This document shows, one piece after another, positions 26,773 to 36,315 of a stretch of DNA of 64,000 bases (position 1 is its first letter; every line of letters begins with the position of its first letter). The position numbers and the translations under genes were made by a program. The notes beneath the pieces are model-generated. The model was not told the DNA's origin and did not search any database. It worked only from the letters and a program-made list of their open reading frames with translations. Origin of the DNA: Peteryoungia aggregata LMG 23059 (lineage in GTDB: Bacteria; Pseudomonadota; Alphaproteobacteria; Rhizobiales; Rhizobiaceae); NCBI RefSeq assembly GCF_030814435.1, contig NZ_JAUSUW010000001.1:62001-126000 (forward strand), read 5' to 3'.

Positions 26773-27807
26773 ATGAATGCACTTCCCGCCCATTGGCCCT
26801 CCGACCACCCGCCCGTCAATTTCGGCAAGGTCGGCGTGCTGCTCGTCAACCTCGGCACGCCCGACGGCACGGACTACAAGTCCATGCGCCGCTATCTCGA
26901 GGAGTTCCTGACGGACAAGCGCGTCATCGAGTGGTCGCGGTGGTTCTGGTACCCGATCCTCTACGGCATCGTCCTCAACAAGCGTCCGCAGAAGGTCGGC
27001 AAGGCCTATGAGGAGATCTGGAACAAGGATCTCGACGAAAGCTACCTGCGCACCTACACCCGCAGCCAGGCGGAAAAGCTCGCGGTTGCCCTGAAGGACC
27101 TTCCGAATGTGCATGTCGATTGGGCGATGCGCTACGGTCAGCCGGCGATCCAGGCGAAAATGAACGAAATGCAGAAGGCCGGTTGCGAACGCATCCTCGT
27201 CTATCCGCTCTATCCGCAATATGCCGCAGCCACGACGGCAACCGTCAATGACGAAGCCTTCAAGGCGCTGCTCAAGATGCGCTGGCAGCCAGCACTTCGA
27301 ACCGTTCCGCAATATGCCGACGATCCGGTCTATATCGAGGGACTTGCCAATTCGATCAACAAGCATCTGGCCACCCTCGACTGGGAGCCGGAACTGGTGA
27401 TTACCTCCTATCACGGCATTCCGAAGTCCTACTTCATGAAGGGCGATCCCTATCATTGCCAGTGCTACAAGACGACGCGCCTGCTGCGCGAGCATCTCGG
27501 CTGGGAGAAGGAGAAGCTGATGGTCACCTTCCAGTCCCGCTTCGGGCCGGAGGAATGGCTGCAGCCCTACACCGACAAGACGGTCGAGAAGCTTGCCCAG
27601 GAAGGCGTGAAGCGCATTGCCATCCTGAACCCGGGTTTCGTGTCCGACTGCCTGGAAACGCTGGAGGAAATCGCCGGGGAAGCCGGCGAAGACTTCCTGC
27701 ACAATGGCGGCGAGAAGTTCACCCACATCCCCTGTCTCAACGACAGCGAGGACGGCATGCGCGTGATCGAAAACGTTGTTCGACGCGAATTGCAGGGTTG
27801 GGCCTGA
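26773..27807 (+). CDS. hemH: Ferrochelatase
   Basis: 344 residues. Family motifs: VLLVNLGTPDG, LYPQYAAATTATV, the active-site SYHGIPKSYFMKGDPYHCQC with the catalytic His, FQSRFGPEEWLQPYTD and LNPGFVSDCLETLEEI. It inserts ferrous iron into protoporphyrin IX, the last step of heme synthesis, at the inner membrane. It stands alone between two strong terminators. Confidence 0.97.
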   Translation: MNALPAHWPSDHPPVNFGKVGVLLVNLGTPDGTDYKSMRRYLEEFLTDKRVIEWSRWFWYPILYGIVLNKRPQKVGKAYEEIWNKDLDESYLRTYTRSQAEKLAVALKDLPNVHVDWAMRYGQPAIQAKMNEMQKAGCERILVYPLYPQYAAATTATVNDEAFKALLKMRWQPALRTVPQYADDPVYIEGLANSINKHLATLDWEPELVITSYHGIPKSYFMKGDPYHCQCYKTTRLLREHLGWEKEKLMVTFQSRFGPEEWLQPYTDKTVEKLAQEGVKRIAILNPGFVSDCLETLEEIAGEAGEDFLHNGGEKFTHIPCLNDSEDGMRVIENVVRRELQGWA

Positions 27808-27843
27808 GAGCAGGCAACCGCGGCAGCAATCAATGAGATCGAT

Positions 27844-27875
27844 CGGCCGCCGCAAGGCGGCCGTTTTCGTTTTTG
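27844..27875 (+). terminator. Terminator of hemH
   Basis: Eight-base perfect arms at 27844-27851 and 27856-27863 with a GCAA tetraloop, followed by TTTTCGTTTTT. Confidence 0.9.
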
Positions 27876-28216
27876 GGGAAGAACCGGCAGCTCCGCACGC
27901 ACACATGTTTCAATTCAGAAAATGCGAATGTACGCAACCAATACGTTTCCCGTGGTGTATTTTGTGGTTACGAAGAAGTGAGCGCAACGTGAGATCGCCT
28001 CGGATTTGCACATCAATTTCATCCGTTTACCGGATCAGTCTGCATGAACTTTGATCCATCTGGGTCAACTCATGGCTGCCGAACCAGCACCCCACGGAGA
28101 CGTGGAACACGGAGTTAAATCATTGGATTTAATTACAATTCTAGAGGAGTGATTTCTTATATTAACGCTCCGTTTAATAATGATGCCTAGAATTAGGGCA
28201 TTGAAGGAGACGCCCT
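27876..28216 (+). other. AT-richer intergenic region upstream of the chemosensory genes
   Basis: About 340 bases without a credible gene. Base composition is clearly more AT-rich than the surroundings, especially from 28110. It contains a perfect inverted repeat TTAAATC/GATTTAA at 28115-28132 with a four-base spacer, and a good ribosome binding site (GAAGGAG near 28203) for the 28217 gene. No sigma-54 or flagellar sigma promoter could be recognised. It is probably the promoter region of the 28217-30862 unit. Confidence 0.5.
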
Positions 28217-28825
28217 ATGCCCAAGTTCCTGATGACCCTGGCATCCGCCATCGTTGCGGTGTCTTTTATGCCGGCCCATGCCGAGCCCCCACAGCCCGAC
28301 GTCAGCAAGCTCGTTTCGCCGGCACTGATCGAGGAAATGCGTAGCTTCATCAACACCGAGATCGTCCAGGTCTCGGTGGCAGCGCAGAACCAGCGCCTGA
28401 CGGCCATGGCCCAGGACAAGATCGACGCCCTCGACAACCAGTGGAAGGCAGAGCGCGAGGCGACCGACAAGCCCCTGATCGCAGCAACCCTGTCCAACCC
28501 GCTGTCCGTCTATCTCGCCCGCATCCAGGGCAAGTCTCTCGGTCTCTATGCCGAGATCTTCGTCATGGACCAGAACGGCCTGAATGTCGGCCAGAGCTCG
28601 GTGACCAGCGACTTCTGGCAGGGTGACGAGGACAAGTTCCAGAAGACCTACCAGGTGTCGGACGACGCCATGTTCGTCGACGCGGCCGAATGGGACGACG
28701 AAGCCAAGATCTGGCGCAACCAGGTCAGCTTTACGCTTCTTGACGCCTCGAAGAAGAAGATCGGCGCGGTAACCGTCGAGATCAATCTGACCGAACTCGA
28801 GAGACGCCTGCTGGCAGCATCCTGA
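28217..28825 (+). CDS. Secreted PDC/Cache-like sensor protein
   Basis: 202 residues. Signal peptide 1-22 (ends Met-Pro-Ala-His-Ala). The mature protein has a long N-terminal helix, then an isolated PDC-like fold: SLGLYAEIFVMDQNGLNVGQSS, DFWQGDEDKFQKTY and RNQVSFTLLDASKKKIGAVTVEINL, matching the strand order of extracytoplasmic Cache/PDC domains. No membrane helix or output domain is present, so it should be a free periplasmic binding or sensing protein. It lies 81 bases upstream of a chemoreceptor gene and may supply its ligand signal. Confidence 0.75.
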   Translation: MPKFLMTLASAIVAVSFMPAHAEPPQPDVSKLVSPALIEEMRSFINTEIVQVSVAAQNQRLTAMAQDKIDALDNQWKAEREATDKPLIAATLSNPLSVYLARIQGKSLGLYAEIFVMDQNGLNVGQSSVTSDFWQGDEDKFQKTYQVSDDAMFVDAAEWDDEAKIWRNQVSFTLLDASKKKIGAVTVEINLTELERRLLAAS

Positions 28826-28906
28826 TGGTCCAGCCACGGGTGCATGACGGTGCCTGTGCCTCCAAACATGTGAAACCTCCCTGCAGATCGAGACTGGACC
28901 AGCGTC

Positions 28907-30862
28907 ATGCTCAAGAACCTATCCGTAAGCGCAAAAGGCTTCATCGCTTTCGGAATTCTCGCCACCATTGCCATTGCGGCGTCAACCTTCATTCACAGCC
29001 GTTCGATCGTGGCACGCGAACAGGTGGCCGAAACGGCCATCGTCAACGAGGTGGTGACAGCCATCGAGGAATTCGGCGCTGATCTTTCGCTCGCCAATCT
29101 GCAGCTGAAGACATTTCTGCTGACCGGCAATCGTGACTACGCTGCGTCCTCGCAGAAGGTCGTCGCCGAGATGACCGAAGACAAGGCCAGACTCGAAGCC
29201 CTGTTCAATCAGGCCGCTCCATCGGAACTGCCGAAGCTGAAGGAGGCCTTTGCCTCTCTCGACGCCTGGAAGACCAACTTCGTCGATCGCCAGATTTTGC
29301 TGATGCGCGATCCGGTCACGGTGGAACTGGCCCGGGCGATTGAAGTCACCGGCGAAGGCGAGGCCCTGGCCACGGCCTTCGTGGACAAGCTCGGCGAAGT
29401 CAAAGCCGCCATGACGGCCCGTGCAGCGACGGCAACGGAAAATCAGAGCAAGGCGCTCGACCTGGTAGAGACTGTCAGCCTGATCGCGTCAATCGTGGTC
29501 GCCGCTGCGGCCATTCTGATGGGCTTCCTCAACTTCCAGCTCGTCTCCCGCCCGCTCGGCAAGCTCGCCGATGGCACGACACGTCTCGCCAATGGCGATC
29601 TCGACATCGCCATCGAACAGGGCGGCAAGGACGAGATCGGTCGGATGGCAGCCGCCATGCAGATCTTCCGCGAGGCAGCGATTGCCAACAAGCGACTGGA
29701 ATCGGAAGCCGAAGGCAACCGCCAGCGTGCCGAAGCTGAACGCCTCGCGACCCAGCAGCGCGCAGAGGCCGATGCCGCTGAACGCCTCCGCACCGCGACT
29801 TCCGGTCTGGCGACCGGCCTCAAACGCCTCGCCGCCGGCGATCTGGCCTTCCAGATCCACGAAGCCTTCGCCCCCGACTTCGAGGCCCTGCGCCACGACT
29901 TCAACCAGTCGATCCGCCAGCTGAACCAGACCATGGCCGCCATCACCAACAGCGTCGCCACCATGGAAACCGGCACCCGTGAAATCGCCTCGGGCACCGA
30001 TCATCTGTCGAAGCGCACCGAACAGCAGGCCGCAGCTCTGGAAGAAACCGCAGCCGCCGTCGAGGAAATCACCGCAAACGTTGTAAACTCGACCAAGCGC
30101 ACCGAAGAGGCCCGCGGCGTCGCGTCCCAGGCGAACACCTCCGCCAACCAATCGTCGGAGGTCGTATCCCGCGCTGAAGACGCCATGCGCCGGATCGAGG
30201 GCTCCTCACAGCAGATCTCGAACATCATCGGGGTCATTGACGAGATCGCTTTCCAGACCAACCTGCTCGCCCTGAATGCAGGCGTCGAGGCAGCACGCGC
30301 CGGTGAAGCCGGCAAGGGCTTTGCCGTCGTTGCCCAGGAAGTCCGCGAACTCGCCCAACGTTCGGCCAACGCTGCGAAGGAAATCAAGGCGCTCATCCAG
30401 AACTCCTCGACGGAAGTCGCAGGCGGTGTGGATCTGGTCCGCAAGACTGGCGAAGCACTGCGCACCATCGGCGGCTTCATCACCGAGATGAACACCCACA
30501 TGGATGCCATCGCCATCTCCGCCAAGGAACAGGCGACCGGCCTTTCGGAAGTCAACCACGCCGTCAACTCGATGGACCAGACGACCCAGCAGAACGCAGC
30601 GATGGTCGAGGAATCCAACGCTGCATCCGCTGCTCTGGCCAGCGAAGCCGCCAAACTGCGCGAATTGATTGCACACTTTACCATTGACGGTGTGCAGCTG
30701 ACCCAGGCCTCGGCGCTGCGGGAAACCGCCCGCACCATGGCCCAGCCGTCCGCCCATCGCGCTCCGGCACCACGCGCGGCAGAACCCGCACGCCACGCGG
30801 CGCCGGCCCTGCGCAGCCACGGCAATGCCGCCGTCGCCAAGGACAGCTGGGAAGAGTTCTGA
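28907..30862 (+). CDS. Methyl-accepting chemotaxis protein
   Basis: 651 residues. TM1 spans about 12-32, a helical periplasmic domain about 33-185, TM2 about 187-210, then a HAMP domain and a second HAMP-like segment ([10 protein letters not shown]). The signalling tip is at about 441-495 ([38 protein letters not shown]). The C-terminus ends DSWEEF, similar to the NWETF-type tether that recruits the CheR methyltransferase and CheB methylesterase. The periplasmic part looks like a four-helix bundle rather than a Cache fold, and the upstream secreted PDC-like protein may complement it. Confidence 0.95.
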   Translation: MLKNLSVSAKGFIAFGILATIAIAASTFIHSRSIVAREQVAETAIVNEVVTAIEEFGADLSLANLQLKTFLLTGNRDYAASSQKVVAEMTEDKARLEALFNQAAPSELPKLKEAFASLDAWKTNFVDRQILLMRDPVTVELARAIEVTGEGEALATAFVDKLGEVKAAMTARAATATENQSKALDLVETVSLIASIVVAAAAILMGFLNFQLVSRPLGKLADGTTRLANGDLDIAIEQGGKDEIGRMAAAMQIFREAAIANKRLESEAEGNRQRAEAERLATQQRAEADAAERLRTATSGLATGLKRLAAGDLAFQIHEAFAPDFEALRHDFNQSIRQLNQTMAAITNSVATMETGTREIASGTDHLSKRTEQQAAALEETAAAVEEITANVVNSTKRTEEARGVASQANTSANQSSEVVSRAEDAMRRIEGSSQQISNIIGVIDEIAFQTNLLALNAGVEAARAGEAGKGFAVVAQEVRELAQRSANAAKEIKALIQNSSTEVAGGVDLVRKTGEALRTIGGFITEMNTHMDAIAISAKEQATGLSEVNHAVNSMDQTTQQNAAMVEESNAASAALASEAAKLRELIAHFTIDGVQLTQASALRETARTMAQPSAHRAPAPRAAEPARHAAPALRSHGNAAVAKDSWEEF

Positions 30863-30887
30863 GACACCGGTTCATCCGACATCAAGG

Positions 30888-30926
30888 AAGGGCGGCGGGA
30901 TCGATCCGGCCGCCCTTCTGCTTTTC
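30888..30926 (+). terminator. Terminator of the chemoreceptor gene
   Basis: Nine-base arms AAGGGCGGC (30888-30896) and GCCGCCCTT (30909-30917), followed by CTGCTTTTC. Confidence 0.8.
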
Positions 30927-31041
30927 TGCCTGCACACGGACGCATCCGGCTGTGATCCACAACCCTTGCAATTGCCATGTCACCCCACGATGTTAGAACG
31001 CGGGGGCGCGATATTCATCAGCGCCGCAGCTGGAGGATTTC

Positions 31042-32046
31042 ATGCCCATCACCGGTCCGGACATCGTCGTCATTGCACTCGTCGTACTCGTCATCCTGGT
31101 CCTGTTTGCCGGGATCAAGACGGTGCCGCAGGGCTTCCGGTACACGATCGAGCGTTTCGGCCGCTATACGCGGACGCTGGAGCCGGGCCTGAACCTGATC
31201 ATTCCCTTCTTCGAGCGCATCGGCGCCAAGATGAACGTGATGGAGCAGGTCCTCGACGTACCCACCCAGGAGGTGATCACCAAGGACAACGCCTCGGTCT
31301 CCGCTGATGCGGTTGCCTTCTACCAGGTGCTGAACGCTGCGGAAGCCGCCTATCAGGTCGCCAATCTCGAAAATGCGATCTTGAACCTCACCATGACCAA
31401 CATTCGCTCGGTCATGGGCTCGATGGATCTTGATGAACTTCTCTCCAACCGCGAGGTGATCAACGACCGCCTGCTGCGCGTCGTCGACGAGGCCGTCCGC
31501 CCCTGGGGCATCAAGGTGACCCGCGTCGAGATCAAGGACATCCAGCCGCCCGCCGATCTCGTCGACGCCATGGGTCGGCAGATGAAGGCCGAGCGCGAGA
31601 AGCGCGCCCAGGTTCTCGAAGCCGAGGGCTTCCGCAATGCGCAGATCCTGCGCGCCGAGGGTGCCAAGCAGTCGGCCATCCTCGAGGCTGAAGGCCAGCG
31701 CGAAGCCGCCTATCGCGAGGCCGAGGCCCGCGAGCGTCTTGCCGAAGCCGAAGCCAAGGCCACCCGCCTCGTCTCCGAAGCCATCGCCGCCGGTGACGTC
31801 AACGCCATCAACTACTTCGTTGCGCAGAAATACACCGAAGCCATGGCCGCCATCGGCACGGCCAGCAATTCGAAGATCGTGCTGATGCCCATGGAGGCAA
31901 CGTCTCTCATCGGCTCGCTCGGCGGTATCGGCGCCATCGCCCGTGAGGTCTTTGGCGAGGACAAGCGCCCTGCCCCGCCGCGCCCGGCCCCGACTGCCCC
32001 CCGCAGCACCCCGCCGATCTCCTCCTTCAACCCCAACGGCGAGTGA
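31042..32046 (+). CDS. SPFH/Band-7 membrane protein, QmcA-like
   Basis: 334 residues. One N-terminal membrane helix ([17 protein letters not shown]), then a Band-7 domain ([55 protein letters not shown]). A long Ala/Glu-rich coiled coil (about 175-245) and a Pro-rich tail follow. Stomatin-like proteins of this type form oligomeric membrane scaffolds. The start has GGAGG upstream. It is coupled by a TGATG overlap to an NfeD-type gene, the classical SPFH/NfeD partnership. Confidence 0.93.
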   Translation: MPITGPDIVVIALVVLVILVLFAGIKTVPQGFRYTIERFGRYTRTLEPGLNLIIPFFERIGAKMNVMEQVLDVPTQEVITKDNASVSADAVAFYQVLNAAEAAYQVANLENAILNLTMTNIRSVMGSMDLDELLSNREVINDRLLRVVDEAVRPWGIKVTRVEIKDIQPPADLVDAMGRQMKAEREKRAQVLEAEGFRNAQILRAEGAKQSAILEAEGQREAAYREAEARERLAEAEAKATRLVSEAIAAGDVNAINYFVAQKYTEAMAAIGTASNSKIVLMPMEATSLIGSLGGIGAIAREVFGEDKRPAPPRPAPTAPRSTPPISSFNPNGE

Positions 32047-32510
32047 TGACAATGCTCGGCCGGATCATAGCCGAACTCGGCCCCTGGAGCTGGTGGGTGC
32101 TCGGCATGCTGCTTCTGGCGGCAGAGCTCGTGATGCCGGGCGTCTTCCTGGTCTGGATCGGCCTTGGTGCCATACTGACCGGCGCTGTGTCGTTGCTGCT
32201 TTGGGACGCGGGCTTCTGGACCTGGCAGGTCCAGTCGCTGGTCTTCGCCGCAAGTGCCGTGGTCTTCACGCTCGCAGGGCGCCGCTACTTCTCGCGCCTT
32301 GAGACCGAAAGCGATCAGCCACTCCTCAACCAGCGGGGCGCAAGCCTGGTCGGCCGCACGGCCGTGCTCGCGGAGCCGATCCGCGAGGGACGCGGTCGCA
32401 TCCGGCTCGACGACACCTTCTGGGTAGTTTCAGGCCCGGATCTGCCGGGCGGCGCCCGCGTGCGCATCGTGTCCAGCAACGGCCGTGATCTGATGGTCGA
32501 AGAGGCGTAA
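32046..32510 (+). CDS. NfeD-family membrane protein
   Basis: 154 residues. Two or three hydrophobic segments (WWVLGMLLLAAELVMPGVFLVWIGLGAILTG; VQSLVFAASAVVFTLAG), then a C-terminal OB-fold: NQRGASLVGRTAVLAEPIREGRGRIRLDDTFWVVSGPDLPGGARVRIV. This is the short NfeD form without protease domain. It overlaps the SPFH gene by one base and probably binds its product in the inner membrane. Confidence 0.9.
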   Translation: MTMLGRIIAELGPWSWWVLGMLLLAAELVMPGVFLVWIGLGAILTGAVSLLLWDAGFWTWQVQSLVFAASAVVFTLAGRRYFSRLETESDQPLLNQRGASLVGRTAVLAEPIREGRGRIRLDDTFWVVSGPDLPGGARVRIVSSNGRDLMVEEA

Positions 32511-32518
32511 CGCGAAGC

Positions 32519-33514
32519 TCAGGCCACGCCAATCCTGAGCAGGTCGTGGAAATGGATGAGGCCGACGGGCGTGTTTTCGTCATCGACGACGATAAGCGCA
32601 CCAATGCCGTGTTTGTTGATCATCGCAGCAGCTGTCGTGGCGAGTGCATCGCCCTTGATGACCTTCGGATTGCGGGTCATCACGTCCTCGACATTGAGGA
32701 TGGACAGATCCCGGGCGAGATTGCGTGCCATGTCGCCTTCGGTGACGATACCGCACAACTTGCCTGTCTCGTCGGTGATACCAACGCAACCGAAATGCTT
32801 GTGCGACAGCGTCTTCACGGCCTCGGGCATGGGCGTGCCGAGTGGCACCAGAGGCAAACGGTCGCCGGTATGCATGATGTCGCGCACATGGGTGAGGGCC
32901 GCCCCGAGCTTGCCACCAGGATGGAAGGTGCGGAAATCGGATGGGCTAAAGCCGCGGGCCTCGAGAAGAGCGATCGCAATCGCATCACCAATGGCAAGCT
33001 GCAACACCGCCGAACTCGTCGGCGCAAGCCCGTGCGGGCACGCTTCCTGCACCTTCGGCATCAGCAAGACCACATCGGCATTGCGTGCGAGCGTGGAATT
33101 CTCGCCTGAAGTGATGGCGATCAGCGGGATCGAGAAGCGGCGCGAGAATGCCAGGATGCCCTGCAGCTCGGCCGTTTCACCTCCCCAGGAAATCGCCAGG
33201 ATCGCATCGTCCTGGGCAATCATGCCGAGATCGCCATGATTGGCCTCAGCCGGATGCACGAAGAAGGCGGGTGTCCCCGTCGAGGCAAAGGTTGCGGCAA
33301 TCTTCGAACCGATGTGACCGCTCTTGCCCACGCCGGTGACGATAACCCGACCACCGATGTCCCCGATCGTCCTGACCGCATTGCAGAAGGGCTCAGCCAG
33401 CGGTCCTGCGAGCGCTTCCTCCAGCACCCGCAACCCCTCCCGCTCCGTCGAGACGACGCGGATCGCAGATTCGGTGGCACTGGCTTCGACGAGATTGACT
33501 GCGCGCTTGATCAT
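32519..33514 (-). CDS. kpsF: KpsF/GutQ family arabinose-5-phosphate isomerase
   Basis: 331 residues. SIS domain (about 35-195): VIVTGVGKSGHIGSKIAATFASTGTPAFFVHPAEANHGDLG, LAISWGGETAE, EACPHGLAPTSSA. Two CBS repeats follow (about 210-331: MHTGDRLPLV; VMTRNPKVIKGD). It interconverts ribulose-5-phosphate and arabinose-5-phosphate, the first step towards Kdo for lipopolysaccharide or capsule. It is convergent with the SPFH/NfeD pair (eight bases between stops). Confidence 0.95.
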   Translation of the reverse strand: MIKRAVNLVEASATESAIRVVSTEREGLRVLEEALAGPLAEPFCNAVRTIGDIGGRVIVTGVGKSGHIGSKIAATFASTGTPAFFVHPAEANHGDLGMIAQDDAILAISWGGETAELQGILAFSRRFSIPLIAITSGENSTLARNADVVLLMPKVQEACPHGLAPTSSAVLQLAIGDAIAIALLEARGFSPSDFRTFHPGGKLGAALTHVRDIMHTGDRLPLVPLGTPMPEAVKTLSHKHFGCVGITDETGKLCGIVTEGDMARNLARDLSILNVEDVMTRNPKVIKGDALATTAAAMINKHGIGALIVVDDENTPVGLIHFHDLLRIGVA

Positions 33515-33667
33515 GGCGTCCCATACTGCGTTTATCGGTCGGTGTAAATTCTCGGTTGCTCACCTTGCACCGCAAGCTTGACTTCGATCCGTGAAGGCCT
33601 GCCGAAACCAAACATTAACCATCAGGCTTTACGTTTGGGTAAGCATTGCAGATTGCCGGGCGCAGGG

Positions 33668-35212
33668 ATGACATCAGAGACAAAACGGGACATGCGCGAC
33701 GCTGGCCGCCAGGGGCTGCGCGCCTTTGCAGGCCTGCTGGCACTTTTCGTGCTCGCTCATCCCTCCCTTCTCTCGGCGCAACAGGCTGGCGCCACAAGCC
33801 AGACGGCCCAAAACACGCCGACCTGGTCCTTGATGCCCGGCAGTGGACAGACGGCAGACCCAACGACGGACACAAGTGACACCGTCACAGCGGCGACAGA
33901 CGGCGTCGCGCCAACGACCGATGCCACGACCACCGGAACCGTCGCCCCCGGCAGCCAGGCTGCCGAACCGCTCATCGACCCCGACGCCATCCCCCTCGAC
34001 GAGGACATCGGTCGCCAGAACCTGCGCGAGACGCGACTCGACGACCCGACCGCCGACCGTATCCGACGCGACGCCCGCGAGACCGAGGACGACAGCGGCA
34101 TCAGGCTCGGCAGCCTGATTCTGCGCCCTTCGATCAGCCAGAGTGTCGGCAGCGAGACCGAAAAGACAGGCGGCGTGAAAGACGACCGGACGTTCTCTGA
34201 GACCGGCACCAAGGGTACGCTGACATCTGACTGGTCCCGCCATGAGTTGACCGTGGGTGCCGAGGGCATCTGGCAGGAAACACTGTCCGGCGACGACACC
34301 GACAAGCCGCGTGCGGATATCGACGCGCGCCTGCGCCTTGATCTCGCCGACGACACCATTGCAACGATTTCCGGCTCCTACAGTTTCAGCCGCGAGGACT
34401 CCGATGATCCGAACGCCGTCTCGGGCGCCAAGGTCCAGTCGGGCGTCAACGAATTCGGCGGCGGCGTTTCCGTCGAACGTGACTTCGGCCTCATTCGCGG
34501 CTCCATCGCCGCCGATGTCACACGCTACCAGTATTCGGATGCCGAACTGTCGGACGGCAGCACGCTTGAACGCAGCGATCGCAATCGCAACCGCTACGCC
34601 CTCAGTTCACGCCTGGGCTACGAGATTTCCCCAGCCCTTACCCCATTCATCGAGGGCACGATCGGCAAGATCGACTATGACGACGCGGTGGATTCTGCCG
34701 GCTATCGCCGCTCGGCAGATCTCTACGGCGCAAAGACCGGTGTGGCGGTCGATCTGGGGGAAAAGTTGCGTGGCGAAGTCGCCGTCGGCTACGAACATCA
34801 GAAATTCGAGGATGGGCGCCTTGAGGAACTGTCGGCGCTGACGGTGGACGGCAACATCTTCTGGTCGCCGCGCGAAGGCACCACGATCGACGTAACCCTC
34901 GACACCAGCATCGACCCCTCCACTACGGCAGGCATCAACGGCGCAACGATCCATCGCTTTACCGGCGTGCTCGCGCACGACCTGCGCAATAATCTGGTCG
35001 CGCGCCTGACCGGCGGCACGACATTCACCAATTATGATGGAGATGCCAGTTCAAGCGACACGACGGCCTATCTCGCAGGCGCCGGCTTGACCTGGAAGAT
35101 CAACCGCTATCTCGACGCGACAGCGGACGTCACCTACGAGCGCACGCACTACAAGAGCGGCACCGATAACGACAGCCTCACGGCTCTGGTGGGCCTGACC
35201 GCCAAGCGCTGA
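33668..35212 (+). CDS. Outer-membrane beta-barrel protein (BBP2-type porin)
   Basis: 514 residues from the ATG at 33668; a longer start at 33578 would put 30 residues before the signal peptide. Signal peptide about 10-36. A Thr/Asp-rich disordered linker runs to about 140, then a C-terminal barrel of alternating strands rich in Tyr, Gly and acidic residues (YSFSREDSDD; FIEGTIGKIDYDDAVD; YEHQKFEDGRLEE; VTYERTHYKSG). The pattern fits the BBP2_2 family (PF10082 type). Likely an outer-membrane channel or polysaccharide-export associated barrel; substrate unknown. Confidence 0.8.
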   Translation: MTSETKRDMRDAGRQGLRAFAGLLALFVLAHPSLLSAQQAGATSQTAQNTPTWSLMPGSGQTADPTTDTSDTVTAATDGVAPTTDATTTGTVAPGSQAAEPLIDPDAIPLDEDIGRQNLRETRLDDPTADRIRRDARETEDDSGIRLGSLILRPSISQSVGSETEKTGGVKDDRTFSETGTKGTLTSDWSRHELTVGAEGIWQETLSGDDTDKPRADIDARLRLDLADDTIATISGSYSFSREDSDDPNAVSGAKVQSGVNEFGGGVSVERDFGLIRGSIAADVTRYQYSDAELSDGSTLERSDRNRNRYALSSRLGYEISPALTPFIEGTIGKIDYDDAVDSAGYRRSADLYGAKTGVAVDLGEKLRGEVAVGYEHQKFEDGRLEELSALTVDGNIFWSPREGTTIDVTLDTSIDPSTTAGINGATIHRFTGVLAHDLRNNLVARLTGGTTFTNYDGDASSSDTTAYLAGAGLTWKINRYLDATADVTYERTHYKSGTDNDSLTALVGLTAKR

Positions 35213-35233
35213 GCCCGGCGGTCAGGAAGTCGA

Positions 35234-36121
35234 TTACTTGAGGGCTGCGAGCAGCGCCTTCAGCTGGTTTTCGATCGCCGGACGGATGTCGGCGCGCTCA
35301 ATGGCGAAGGCGACATTCGCCAGGATGAAGCCATCCTTGGCGCCACAGTCGAAGGTCTCGCCCTTGAAGTGGTAACCGGCGAAATCTTGGGCCTGCGCAA
35401 GCTTCAGCATGCCGTCGGTGAGCTGGATCTCGTTGCCAGCGCCACGCTCCTGGGTTTCCAGGATCTTGAAGATTTCCGGCTGCAGGATGTAGCGGCCGTT
35501 GATGAAGAAATTCGACGGTGCCGTACCCTTGGCAGGCTTCTCGACCATCTGGGTGATCCTGAAGCCGCCTTCAAGCGCCTCGCCGACGCCCACGATGCCA
35601 TATTTGTGCGCCTGTTCCGGCGCGCATTCCTCGACCGCCACGATATTGCCACCGGTCTTTTCATAAAGTTCGACCATGCCCTTGAGGCAAGCCTTTTCCC
35701 CGCGCATAATCATGTCAGGCAGGAGAAGGGCGAAGGGCTCGTGCCCAACAATGTCGCGCGCACACCACACGGCGTGCCCGAGGCCCAGCGGCTCCTGCTG
35801 GCGCGTGAAGCTCGTCTGGCCGGCTGTGGGCTGCAGCGAGTCGAGAAGTGACAGCTCGGCATTCTTGTTGCGGGCCTTGAGCGTCTGCTCGAGTTCGAAC
35901 TGGATGTCGAAATAGTCCTCGATGACCGCCTTGCCGCGGCCGGTCACGAAGACGAAATGCTCGATGCCGGCTTCGATGGCCTCGTCAACCACATACTGGA
36001 TGACCGGCTTGTCGACGACGGTGAGCATTTCCTTCGGAACCGCCTTGGTGGCGGGCAGAAAACGGGTGCCGAGACCGGCGACGGGAAACACGGCTTTCCG
36101 GAGCTTTTTAGTCTGAACCAC
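35234..36121 (-). CDS. galU: UTP-glucose-1-phosphate uridylyltransferase
   Basis: 295 residues. Nucleotidyltransferase motifs: [70 protein letters not shown] and [12 protein letters not shown]. It makes UDP-glucose, the precursor of exopolysaccharide, cyclic glucans and lipopolysaccharide in rhizobia. It is convergent with the outer-membrane barrel gene, 21 bases apart. Confidence 0.97.
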   Translation of the reverse strand: MVQTKKLRKAVFPVAGLGTRFLPATKAVPKEMLTVVDKPVIQYVVDEAIEAGIEHFVFVTGRGKAVIEDYFDIQFELEQTLKARNKNAELSLLDSLQPTAGQTSFTRQQEPLGLGHAVWCARDIVGHEPFALLLPDMIMRGEKACLKGMVELYEKTGGNIVAVEECAPEQAHKYGIVGVGEALEGGFRITQMVEKPAKGTAPSNFFINGRYILQPEIFKILETQERGAGNEIQLTDGMLKLAQAQDFAGYHFKGETFDCGAKDGFILANVAFAIERADIRPAIENQLKALLAALK

Positions 36122-36315
36122 TCATTCCTCCTCGAGGATCTAATCGATTAACGCCTTCATAACGCGGTCACAGCCAGTAACATACAATTGCTTCAAAATG
36201 GCAAAGACTAAGCTTGGGCGGACAACGTGGTAAAGGGTTTGTTGACTGAACAGCATTAACCTGCGGTGAACAGCCTTGTTTCGGCTGCCAACTCGAGAAT
36301 GCACGGGAGATGCCC

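Noticed and set aside
27776..28054. Small plus-strand frame after hemH
   Set aside because: It begins inside hemH, reads through the hemH terminator, and has no ribosome binding site or family resemblance.
27990..28200. Possible sigma-54 or flagellar sigma promoter before the chemosensory genes
   Set aside because: No GG-N10-GC pair in a -24/-12 context and no flagellar -10 could be found.
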